Shown here piece by piece: positions 1-7,384 of a stretch of DNA of 64,000 nt (positions within the stretch are counted from its first letter, which is position 1; every line of letters starts with the position of its first letter). Both the position numbers and the translations under genes were made by a program. The notes below the pieces were generated by a model. It saw only the letters and a list, made by a program, of their open reading frames with translations, did not search any database and was not told the origin of the DNA. The stretch covers positions 1,890,602-1,954,601 of the forward strand of contig NZ_LMEH01000001.1 in NCBI RefSeq assembly GCF_001425325.1, given 5' to 3'. The stretch comes from Leifsonia sp. Root1293. GTDB lineage: Bacteria > Actinomycetota > Actinomycetes > Actinomycetales > Microbacteriaceae.

Positions 1-1005
1 GCGGAGGTCGGCGAGCACCAGGTGCACATCCGTTCCCCCGGTGAGAACGTCGACTCCCCCGGCGCGCGAGTCGTCGGCGGTGAGGCGCTCGGCGAGGATC
101 TGCGCACCGCGGATGGTGCGAGCCTGGCGGTCCCTGAAGTCGTCGGACGCAGCGATCTTGAACGCCGTGGCCTTAGCGGCGATGACGTGCATGAGGGGGC
201 CGCCCTGCTGGCCGGGGAAGACGTTGGAGTTCAGCTTCTTGGCCAGCTCCATGTCGCGCGACAGGATGAAGCCCGAGCGCGGTCCGCCGATGGTCTTGTG
301 CACCGTCGAGGACACGACGTCCGCGAAGGGCACGGGCGACGGGTGCAGGCCGGCTGCCACGAGTCCGGCGAAGTGCGCCATGTCGACCCAGAGCTTGGCG
401 CCGACCTCGTCGGCGATGGCACGGAAGGCCGCGAAGTCGAGGTGACGGGGGTAGGCGCTCCAGCCCGCGATGATGACCTGCGGGCGGTGCTCGAGGGCCT
501 TGTCGCGAACGACGTCCATGTCGACGAGGAACGTCTCGGGGTCGACGCCGTAGGACACGGCGTTGTAGAGCTTGCCCGAGAAGTTGAGCTTCATGCCGTG
601 GGTGAGGTGCCCGCCGTGCGCCAGCTCGAGACCGAGGATGGTGTCGCCGGGCGTGGCGATGGCCGAGAGCACCGCTGCGTTGGCCGTGGCGCCCGAGTGC
701 GGCTGCACGTTCGCGTACTCGGCGCCGAACAGGCTCTTCGCCCGCTCGATGGCCAGAGACTCCGCGATGTCGACGTACTCGCAGCCGCCGTAATACCGAC
801 GGCCGGGGTAGCCCTCCGCGTACTTGTTGGTGAGCACCGACCCCTGCGACTGGAGCACCGAGACGGGAACGAAGTTCTCGCTGGCGATCATCTCGAGGTA
901 GTCGCGCTGACGACCGAGCTCGAGCTCGAGCACCTCGGCGATCTCGGGATCGACCTCGGACAGAGGGGCGTTGAGAATTGACTGCGAGTTGGCGTAATCA
1001 GACAC
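1..1005 (-). CDS. glyA: Serine hydroxymethyltransferase, C-terminus cut by window edge
   Basis: This PLP enzyme interconverts serine and glycine and charges tetrahydrofolate with a one-carbon unit in the cytoplasm. The visible 335 codons contain the SHMT signatures [13 protein letters not shown] and the PLP-lysine region [13 protein letters not shown], whose lysine codon lies at about 295-297. The usual length is about 420-430 residues, so roughly 90 C-terminal residues lie left of the window. The start is GTG at 1005 (VSDYANSQ), chosen because an AAGGAG ribosome-binding site sits just upstream and the N-terminus fits the family. A ZTP riboswitch precedes the gene, which ties it to folate and purine one-carbon supply. 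A long plus-strand open frame over the same DNA is a shadow. Confidence 0.96.
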   Translation of the reverse strand, partial: MSDYANSQSILNAPLSEVDPEIAEVLELELGRQRDYLEMIASENFVPVSVLQSQGSVLTNKYAEGYPGRRYYGGCEYVDIAESLAIERAKSLFGAEYANVQPHSGATANAAVLSAIATPGDTILGLELAHGGHLTHGMKLNFSGKLYNAVSYGVDPETFLVDMDVVRDKALEHRPQVIIAGWSAYPRHLDFAAFRAIADEVGAKLWVDMAHFAGLVAAGLHPSPVPFADVVSSTVHKTIGGPRSGFILSRDMELAKKLNSNVFPGQQGGPLMHVIAAKATAFKIAASDDFRDRQARTIRGAQILAERLTADDSRAGGVDVLTGGTDVHLVLADLR

Positions 1006-1047
1006 TGGCGTCTCCTTGCGGAATCGGTGAACTAAGGGGTTCGTGTC

Positions 1048-1125
1048 GTGGCCCAGGCGAACGGCCACCAACCGATTCTCATCGCTCCCCGATGGTCACC
1101 CATCCGAACGCCAGTTGCGACCCGA
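1048..1125 (-). ncRNA. ZTP (pfl) riboswitch upstream of glyA
   Basis: The leader between glyA and the divergent hexosaminidase gene carries the ordered blocks of the ZTP/pfl aptamer on the minus strand: CTGGCG (1109-1114), a small GATGGGTGACCATC-like stem, GGGGAGCG (1083-1090), and the 3' block CGCCTGGGC (1051-1059), which can pair back to CTGGCG. ZTP riboswitches sense the purine intermediate AICAR triphosphate, which accumulates when 10-formyl-THF is short, and they commonly switch on glyA and other folate genes. The aptamer ends about 45 bases before the start codon, leaving room for an expression platform that acts on the AAGGAG site. This is motif recognition by eye; a covariance-model search was not run. 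Confidence 0.85.
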
Positions 1126-1157
1126 TCAGAGTAGCAGCAGCATCCCCGTCCGCGCTC

Positions 1158-1187
1158 TTGTGTGTTAGTTAGGACTCCTGACATACT
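1158..1187 (+). promoter_or_regulatory. Promoter with dyad operator before GH20 gene
   Basis: A plausible promoter has a -35 TTGTGT (1158-1163), an 18-bp spacer and a -10 CATACT (1182-1187). The spacer and -10 are covered by an imperfect dyad, GTTAGTTAGGACTCCTGAC (1164-1182), centred on the AGGACTCCT core at 1175. Its core matches the operator at 8849-8869 near the first ROK kinase. The position between -35 and -10 fits repression. Which regulator binds is inferred only; ROK-family proteins are the best candidates because two ROK loci lie in the window. Confidence 0.55.
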
Positions 1188-1221
1188 CGCTGGACATCGC
1201 GACGATGCATCGAGGAGGGGC

Positions 1222-2880
1222 ATGCGCAGGCGCCGGACGGTGTTCGCCCTCGTCGCGGCCACCGTCGTGCTCGCCGCCGGAGCCGCCGGCACGACGCTGG
1301 CCATCGCCGCCCTGAGAGAACCCGAGGTGACCTTGCCGCAGATCGTTCCCCAACCCGTCTCCCTCGTCGCCCGCGACGGCGAACCGTTCGAGCTCACCGG
1401 TGGCAGCCGCATCGTCGTCGACGGTCCCGGCGCCGCAGCCGTCGCAGAGCACCTCGCCACAGCCTTCCGCGTCTCGACGGGGTTCGAGCTTCCCGTCGTC
1501 GAGCTGGCGGATGAGACTTCGGATGCGGCCCCAGCTGCCGCATCCGACATCACCCTCGCCATCGCCGCCGGCACGGCTCCGGCCGGCCACGAGCAGGAGG
1601 GGTACGCCCTCGAGACCGATTCTGCCGGCGCCAGCCTCCGCGCAGACACCGCCGAGGGACTGTTCCGTGGCGTGCAGACCCTGCGCCAGCTCTTCCCCGC
1701 CGCCATCGAGTCGAGGAAGAGGGTCGATGATCTCGGAACCCGCTGGCTCGCGGCATCCGTCGACATCACCGACCATCCCCGCTTCGCCTACCGGGGAGCG
1801 ATGCTCGACGTCGCCAGGCACTTCTTCGACGTGGCCGACGTGAAGCGCTACATCGACGACATCGCCCTGCTCAAGACCAATCACCTGCACCTGCACCTCA
1901 CCGACGACCAGGGCTGGCGCATCGAGATCGACGGCTGGCCGAAGCTCACCGAGATCGGCGGAACGAGTTCCGTGAACGACGAACGAGGCGGCTTCTACAC
2001 GAAAGCCGAGTATGCGCAGATCGTCGCCTACGCCTCGGACCGCTTCATCACGATCGTTCCCGAGATCGACCTGCCCGGGCACACGAACGCCGCCCTGGCC
2101 GCCTACCCGGAGCTCACCTGCACCGGTCAGGCTCCCCCGCTCTACACGGGCATCGAGGTCGGCTTCAGCTCGGTCTGCATCAACTCCGAGGAGACCTACC
2201 GCTTCGTCTCCGACGTCGTCCGCCAGATGGCCGCCATGACGCCGGGTCCCTACCTCCATCTCGGCGGCGACGAGTCGCTGTCCACCCCCGAGGCGGACTT
2301 CGTGAGATTCATCGAGCGGGTGACGACGGATGCCGCCCTGACGGGCAAGACGATCATCGGCTGGCACGAGATGGGCGCCGCGACGGCCATGCCGAACGGA
2401 ACGATCGGTCAGTACTGGAGTTTCACCCGCCCGCAGGATGGCGCAGAGGACGAGACCATGACCTTCGTGCGGGGAGGCGGCCGGGTCATCCTCTCGCCGG
2501 CCGACGTCGCCTATCTCGACATGGTCTACGAGACGGGCACCGAATTCGGCCAGGCCTGGGCGCAGGGGCCGACCTCGGTGCGCGAGTCCTACGGCTGGAA
2601 GCCCACGCGCATCATCGACGGAGTGGGCGAGGAGGAGATCCTCGGAATCGAGGCACCGATCTGGACCGAGACCATGCATCGTATGCAGGATGTGGAATAC
2701 ATGGCGTTCCCCCGCCTCGCGGCGATCATGGAGATCGCGTGGTCGCCGAGAGCCGAGCACGACCAGCACGACTTCGAGAGCTTCGGGCCGCGTGCAGTCG
2801 CCTTCGCGGAACGTCTCGAAGCTGCCGGCATCGGGTACCACCGCGCGCCCGATCTGCCCTGGACGGATGCCGCCCAGTAG
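1222..2880 (+). CDS. Secreted beta-N-acetylhexosaminidase, GH20
   Basis: This glycoside hydrolase removes terminal beta-linked GlcNAc (or GalNAc) from chitooligosaccharides and related glycans. The start is ATG at 1222, preceded by GAGGAGGGG; a longer GTG-started frame from 1162 would run through the promoter dyad. Residues 1-30 form an Arg-rich n-region and a hydrophobic segment (VFALVAATVVLAAGAA), so the protein is exported or membrane-anchored. A GH20b-like N-domain is followed by the TIM barrel, which includes KTNHLHLHLTDDQGWRIEI and the catalytic Asp-Glu pair in LHLGGDES (D350-E351). The length of 552 residues suits the family. Its products would feed the ABC importers and NagA/NagB route encoded downstream. 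Confidence 0.93.
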   Translation: MRRRRTVFALVAATVVLAAGAAGTTLAIAALREPEVTLPQIVPQPVSLVARDGEPFELTGGSRIVVDGPGAAAVAEHLATAFRVSTGFELPVVELADETSDAAPAAASDITLAIAAGTAPAGHEQEGYALETDSAGASLRADTAEGLFRGVQTLRQLFPAAIESRKRVDDLGTRWLAASVDITDHPRFAYRGAMLDVARHFFDVADVKRYIDDIALLKTNHLHLHLTDDQGWRIEIDGWPKLTEIGGTSSVNDERGGFYTKAEYAQIVAYASDRFITIVPEIDLPGHTNAALAAYPELTCTGQAPPLYTGIEVGFSSVCINSEETYRFVSDVVRQMAAMTPGPYLHLGGDESLSTPEADFVRFIERVTTDAALTGKTIIGWHEMGAATAMPNGTIGQYWSFTRPQDGAEDETMTFVRGGGRVILSPADVAYLDMVYETGTEFGQAWAQGPTSVRESYGWKPTRIIDGVGEEEILGIEAPIWTETMHRMQDVEYMAFPRLAAIMEIAWSPRAEHDQHDFESFGPRAVAFAERLEAAGIGYHRAPDLPWTDAAQ

Positions 2881-2890
2881 CCTGAGCGCT

Positions 2891-4111
2891 GTGGAGAGAG
2901 TGGACGAACGCGCTGCCGGCCCCGGCGTGCTGCGCCCGGAGGACGGCGAGGCCGCTCACCGTGTCGCCTTCATCGAGGTGTTCTTCGACGTCGTCTTCAT
3001 CTTCGCCTTCACGCAGCTCTCGAAGCTGTTCCTGGCGGAGCCGAACCCCATCGGCCTGCTCGAGACCGTCGTGCTCACGGCGGCCATCTGGTGGATCTGG
3101 GTCGACACCACCTGGGTGACGAACTGGCTGAACCCCGAGAAGTGGCCGGTGCGTGCGCTGCTCCTGGTGCTGATGGCGCTCGGCCTCACGCTCTCCAGTT
3201 CTCTCCCCCACGCCTTCGACACCGCCGTCGGCGGCGCCGTCTTCGCCGTCGGCATCGTGCTCATCGGGCTGGTGCGCACCACCTTCGCCATCGTCGCGTT
3301 CCGCATCCACCGGCCAGACAACGCCCGCAACTTCGTGCGCATCCTGGTGTGGACCGGCGCCGGCGGTCTGCTCTGGCTGCTGGGCGGCTTCGGTCCGGCC
3401 GAGGTGCGCGTCTGGATCTGGGTCGCCGCCCTGGCCCTCGCCTTCCTCGGACCACTGATCAGGTACCGCGTGCCCGGTCTGGGCGGAACCCCGGCCGAGA
3501 CCTGGGACGTGAGCGGCGAGCACATGAACGAACGCGTCGGCCTGTTCTTCATCATCGCCATCGGCGAGTCCATCATCGTCACCGGCACGGTGTTCGCCGG
3601 CGAGGAGCTGAGCGGCGACTCCATCGGCGGCTATCTCGCGGCCTTCATCGGCTCCGTACTGCTCTGGATGCTCTTCTTCAACCACGGCGAGCGCGGTGGC
3701 CGGGAGCGTATGGAGGAGGCGTCCAAGACGGGCATCGTGGCCCGCAATGCCTACACGATCGTGCCCGTCGTCATGGTGATCGGCGTCGTGCTCACGGCCG
3801 TGGCCGACGAGCTCGTGATCCTGCATCCGCACGAGATGGAGCATCCGTCGACCGCCTGGCTCATCTGCGGCGGACCGGCCGTCTACGTGCTCGGCAACCT
3901 GTTGTTCAAGCGTGCAGTCGGGATGCCCTGGCTGGTGTCGCATCTCGCCGCCATCGGCGCACTCGTCGTGCTGGGCGTCATCGGAGTGGGGATCACCCCG
4001 GTGAGCCTCAGCTTCGCGGTGAACGGAGTGCTCGCCGTCGTCGTGCTCGCCGACGAATGGAGCTACCGGAGCAGCCTGCGCCGCGCCGTCGAGAGCGCGG
4101 CGCACCGCTAG
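2891..4111 (+). CDS. LtrA-family membrane protein, copy 1
   Basis: This 406-residue polytopic membrane protein belongs to the low-temperature-requirement A family, whose biochemical role is not established. The evidence is HRVAFIEVFFDVVFIFAFTQLS near the N-terminus, the WVDTTWVTNWLNPE block, GEHMNERVGLFFIIAIGESIIVTG, and about ten hydrophobic segments. The start is GTG at 2891, 7 bases after a TAGCCT -10 box (2878-2883) that overlaps the stop of the GH20 gene, so the transcript may be leaderless. A much longer frame from 2690 overlaps GH20 and is rejected. The second copy follows 37 bp downstream. Confidence 0.85.
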   Translation: MERVDERAAGPGVLRPEDGEAAHRVAFIEVFFDVVFIFAFTQLSKLFLAEPNPIGLLETVVLTAAIWWIWVDTTWVTNWLNPEKWPVRALLLVLMALGLTLSSSLPHAFDTAVGGAVFAVGIVLIGLVRTTFAIVAFRIHRPDNARNFVRILVWTGAGGLLWLLGGFGPAEVRVWIWVAALALAFLGPLIRYRVPGLGGTPAETWDVSGEHMNERVGLFFIIAIGESIIVTGTVFAGEELSGDSIGGYLAAFIGSVLLWMLFFNHGERGGRERMEEASKTGIVARNAYTIVPVVMVIGVVLTAVADELVILHPHEMEHPSTAWLICGGPAVYVLGNLLFKRAVGMPWLVSHLAAIGALVVLGVIGVGITPVSLSFAVNGVLAVVVLADEWSYRSSLRRAVESAAHR

Positions 4112-4148
4112 CCTGATGCACTGACCCCACCGATCGGAAGGCGAACGG

Positions 4149-5360
4149 ATGCCGCGCACGCGCTTCACCAGCAACCTGCTGCGTCCCACGACCGGCGACG
4201 AGTCCCACCGCGTCACCTTCGTCGAGCTGTTCTTCGACCTCGTCTTCGTGTTCGCGATCACGCAGCTCTCGCACAGCCTCATCGATGAACCCACGCTGCT
4301 GCGCTTCGCCGAGGTGCTCATCCTGGTGGGCGCGGTGTGGTGGGCCTGGGTCGACACGACCTGGGTCGCCAACTGGCTGAACCCCGAGCGCGGCGCCGTG
4401 CGAGCCATGCTCATCGTGCTCATGCTGTTCGGCCTGCTCATGTCGAGCGCCATCCCCGAGGCCTTCACCGACAAGGGCTGGCTGTTCGCGATCGCCTTCG
4501 TGGCGATGCAGCTCAGCCGCACCACCTTCGCCTACTTCTCCTTCGTCGAGCAGGGCAGGCGGGAGAACGCGCTCAACGTCGTGCGCATCATCACCTGGTA
4601 CGTGACGTCCGGCGCCCTGTGGATCACGGGCGGCTTCGCCGAGCCCGAGCAGCGCATCTGGATCTGGGTCATAGCCCTGGCCATCGAGTGCCTCGGCCCC
4701 GCCGCCAGGTTCTGGGTGCCCGGCATGGGCAAGTCTCCGATGGAGACGTGGGAGGTCTCGGGCGAGCACATGGCCGAGCGCGTCGGCCTGTTCTTCATCA
4801 TCGCGCTCGGCGAGTCCATCATCGTGACGGGGTCGGTGTTCTCGGCCCAGCCGGTCTCGTGGGAGGGATTGGCCGCGCTCCTCGCGGCGTTCGTCGGCAC
4901 GGTGCTGCTGTGGCTGCTCTACTTCGCGCACGGGGAGCGCAGCGGTTCCGCCTACATCACCGGAGCCGAGTCCAGTGGCAGCATCGCCCGTGCCACCTAC
5001 ACCTACATCCCGATCCTCATGGTGATCGGCATCGTGCTCACAGCGGTCGGCGACGACCTCGTGCTGGCGCATCCGTTCGGTCATCACGGCGAGACCGGTA
5101 CCGGGACGGCCGCGATCATCACCGGAGGCGCCGCCATCTACCTGTTCGGCACCACGCTGTTCAAGCGCTCGGTCGGAGGCCCGTGGCTGCTCCCCCACCT
5201 GCTCGGCGTCGTCGCCCTCGCCGTGCTGTTCGGGTTCGCCGGGCTTCTCAACCCTCTTGCGCTCACCTGGCTGGTGAATGTGGTGCTGCTGACCGTGGTC
5301 GTCATCGACGAGTGGCGCTACAGCCGCATGGTCGCATCCGAGGCCATGCAGCTGGAGTAG
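4149..5360 (+). CDS. LtrA-family membrane protein, copy 2
   Basis: This is a tandem paralogue of the preceding gene (403 residues). It keeps the same landmarks: SHRVTFVELFFDLVFVFAITQLS, WVDTTWVANWLNPE, and GEHMAERVGLFFIIALGESIIVTG. It differs mainly in the loops and in the last two membrane segments. The start ATG at 4149 has a GGAAGG ribosome-binding site. A TAGCCT box at the end of copy 1 could supply its own promoter. The two genes are co-directional and probably arose by local duplication. The function of the family is unknown; early reports tie LtrA to growth at low temperature in Listeria. Confidence 0.87.
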   Translation: MPRTRFTSNLLRPTTGDESHRVTFVELFFDLVFVFAITQLSHSLIDEPTLLRFAEVLILVGAVWWAWVDTTWVANWLNPERGAVRAMLIVLMLFGLLMSSAIPEAFTDKGWLFAIAFVAMQLSRTTFAYFSFVEQGRRENALNVVRIITWYVTSGALWITGGFAEPEQRIWIWVIALAIECLGPAARFWVPGMGKSPMETWEVSGEHMAERVGLFFIIALGESIIVTGSVFSAQPVSWEGLAALLAAFVGTVLLWLLYFAHGERSGSAYITGAESSGSIARATYTYIPILMVIGIVLTAVGDDLVLAHPFGHHGETGTGTAAIITGGAAIYLFGTTLFKRSVGGPWLLPHLLGVVALAVLFGFAGLLNPLALTWLVNVVLLTVVVIDEWRYSRMVASEAMQLE

Positions 5361-5393
5361 GCGCCAGGCTCCGGTCTCCGTTCCCCTCGATGA

Positions 5394-6296
5394 CTACTTG
5401 ACACTGCCGGCGGTCAGGCCGCCGACGAGCCGCTTCTCGATCAGCATGAACAGCACCACCACGGGGATGATCGCGACGACCGAGACGCCGAAGACGTAGT
5501 GCCAACTGGTCTCGTACTGTCCGACGAACTTCGTCAGGGCCACGGAGAGCGGCTGGTTTCCTGCTGTCGAGAGGATCACGAGCGAGGCGGCGAATTCGTT
5601 CCAGCAGGCCACGAAGGTGAAGACGATGGCCGTCACGATGCCGGGCCAGACGAGCGGCAGGTTGATGCGGAACAGCACGGTGAGCCGGCCGGCTCCGTCG
5701 ATCTGCGCCGCTTCGTCGATCTCCTTGGGAACACCCGCGAAGAAGCTGTGCATGATCCAGACGGCGAACGACAGGTTGAACGCCGCGTTCACCAGGATCA
5801 TCGCCAGCCACGTGTCGGAGATCCCCAGGGTGATGAACTGCCGGAACAGGCCGGAGGTGAGCACGGCCGGCTGCAGCATCTGGGTCACGATGACCAGGAA
5901 CAGGAACACCAGACGACCGGGGAACCTGAACCGCGCGGTGTAGTAGGCGGCCGGCAACGCGACGAGCAGCACGAGCGCCGTCGCGAACACCGCGATGACG
6001 ACGGTCGAGATGAGGTTCTGCGGCAATGGAGTCTCGGGCGTCGACCACATGGTGATGTAGTTCTCCCAGTGCCACTCCGTGGGGAAGTAGGTGGGCTCGA
6101 CACTGCGGATCTCGGACTTCGTCTTGACCGAACCGAAGAACATGATCGTGTACGGCAGCACGAAGATCAGCAGGATGATGAGTCCTGCAGCCATGCGCCA
6201 CGCCACCCGGGCGAACGAGACCTGGTCGGTGGTGTAGCGCCTCCTGCGCTTGACGGGCGGGGCGATGGTCTCGAAGGCAGGCGCTGTGACGCTCAT
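5394..6296 (-). CDS. Sugar ABC transporter permease, MalG type (system 1)
   Basis: This is the inner-membrane subunit of a CUT1-family carbohydrate importer (300 residues, six hydrophobic segments). The coupling loop that contacts the ATPase is visible as EIDEAAQIDGAGRLTVLFRINLPL. The start is ATG at 6296 (MSVTAPAFE), overlapping the stop of the upstream permease by ATGA. A 630-residue frame reading through 7286 is an artefact of a second open frame. It is the last gene of the operon binding protein, MalF type, MalG type. No ATPase gene is adjacent, so a shared MsiK-like ATPase encoded elsewhere is likely, as is common for actinobacterial CUT1 systems. Confidence 0.92.
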   Translation of the reverse strand: MSVTAPAFETIAPPVKRRRRYTTDQVSFARVAWRMAAGLIILLIFVLPYTIMFFGSVKTKSEIRSVEPTYFPTEWHWENYITMWSTPETPLPQNLISTVVIAVFATALVLLVALPAAYYTARFRFPGRLVFLFLVIVTQMLQPAVLTSGLFRQFITLGISDTWLAMILVNAAFNLSFAVWIMHSFFAGVPKEIDEAAQIDGAGRLTVLFRINLPLVWPGIVTAIVFTFVACWNEFAASLVILSTAGNQPLSVALTKFVGQYETSWHYVFGVSVVAIIPVVVLFMLIEKRLVGGLTAGSVK

Positions 6297-7258
6297 TCCC
6301 CGACCTCCTTCATCGGCTTGACGACCTTCACGTAGACGGCCACGATCACCAGGACGATGAGGAAGGCCACGACGCTGAGAGCACTCGCCACGTCGATCTT
6401 GTGCTGGTTCTGGATGTACTTGAAGATGAGCGTCATCACGGTGTCGGCGTCGTACCCGGGGATCGAACCCGTCATGGTCTTCAGGATCGGCAGGGAGTTG
6501 AAGACGTTGATGATGTTGATGAGCACGGCGACGGAGATGGCACCCCGCAGCTGCGGCAGCACGATGCTCACGTAGGTGCGTCCCGCCCCGGCGCCGTCCA
6601 TCTTGGCCGCCTCGAGCGCGTCGGCCGGAACCGTCTGGAGCCCGGCGAGGATCGTGTAGGTGGTGAACGGCAGCGACACGAAGACGGCGACGACGATGGC
6701 CCAGATGAACGCGGTCTCTGGATTCTTCGTCCAGCCGTAGCCCTGCGGGGTGTCGATGAGGCCGATGTCGACGAGGAACTTGTTGATCACCCCGAAGTAC
6801 GGCTCCAGGCCGTAGTAGACGACGAGGGTCGTCATGACCACGGACGCCGCCCACGGGATGATGACGGCCAGGCGCACGAGCTGTCGCCCGGGGAACGCCT
6901 TGTTGAGCACCTGGGCGAGGCCGAGGGAGATGACGACGGTGAAGGCCACCACGGTGACCACCCAGATGATGGTGCGGCCCATGATGGGCCAGAAGTCGAC
7001 GAAGGTGAAGACCTCGACGTAGTTGTCGAAGCCCACCGAGCCCTTGTCGATGCCGCTCAGGGAGATGTCGCGGGTGGAGTTGTAGAACATCACCACCGCG
7101 GGGTAGAGCACGATCCCGAAGACGAGCAGCAGCGCCGGACCGATCCAGGGCAGTGCGTGCAGGACGTCCTTGGCGCGGGTGCCCGGAGCGCGGCGGGGCC
7201 GCTCGGCGGCGGCATCCGGCGGCGTCGAAGTCGGTGGTCGGTCGATCTGTGTCGTCAT
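6293..7258 (-). CDS. Sugar ABC transporter permease, MalF type (system 1)
   Basis: This is the partner permease of the same CUT1 importer (321 residues). The N-terminus is a cytoplasmic Pro/Arg-rich stretch, followed by HALPWIGPALLLVFGIVLYPAV and five further membrane segments. The EAA loop reads DALEAAKMDGAGAGRTYVSIVLP. The start is ATG at 7258 (MTTQIDRPP); an upstream extension to 7360 would run into a strong hairpin and lacks conserved features. It is translationally coupled to the MalG-type gene (ATGA). The gap of about 125 bp to the binding-protein gene holds the hairpin at 7328-7366. Confidence 0.92.
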   Translation of the reverse strand: MTTQIDRPPTSTPPDAAAERPRRAPGTRAKDVLHALPWIGPALLLVFGIVLYPAVVMFYNSTRDISLSGIDKGSVGFDNYVEVFTFVDFWPIMGRTIIWVVTVVAFTVVISLGLAQVLNKAFPGRQLVRLAVIIPWAASVVMTTLVVYYGLEPYFGVINKFLVDIGLIDTPQGYGWTKNPETAFIWAIVVAVFVSLPFTTYTILAGLQTVPADALEAAKMDGAGAGRTYVSIVLPQLRGAISVAVLINIINVFNSLPILKTMTGSIPGYDADTVMTLIFKYIQNQHKIDVASALSVVAFLIVLVIVAVYVKVVKPMKEVGE

Positions 7259-7327
7259 AGAAGTGCGTACCCAATGCTTGGCGCACCGTCGACTCTGTGC
7301 CGACGGGACGTTCGGAGCGGTGGAATC

Positions 7328-7366
7328 GAGGCGGTGGGCCGACGGATGCCGGCGGCCCACCGCCTC
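7328..7366 (-). terminator. Hairpin between binding protein and permease genes, system 1
   Basis: A perfect 14-bp stem, GAGGCGGTGGGCCG paired with CGGCCCACCGCCTC, encloses an 11-base loop, 18 bases after the binding-protein stop codon. There is no T-run, so partial termination or 3' protection of the binding-protein mRNA is more likely than full termination. That would give more binding protein than permease. Confidence 0.7.
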
Positions 7367-7384
7367 ACAGGTGCAGCGACGTGG

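Noticed and set aside
22-981. Long plus-strand open frame over glyA
   Set aside because: Its translation is low-complexity (Val, Arg, Glu, Gly, Asp-rich) and mirrors the antisense of a clear SHMT gene. GC-rich third positions create such shadow frames all along the window.
1165-2841. 558-residue minus-strand frame opposite the GH20 gene
   Set aside because: No recognisable domain, and biased composition. The plus-strand frame encodes a textbook hexosaminidase with catalytic Asp-Glu.
5394-7286. A 630-residue fusion of an unknown N-domain with the MalG-type permease
   Set aside because: The N-terminal part is the wrong frame of the MalF-type gene. The MalG-type protein starts at 6296 with an ATGA overlap.
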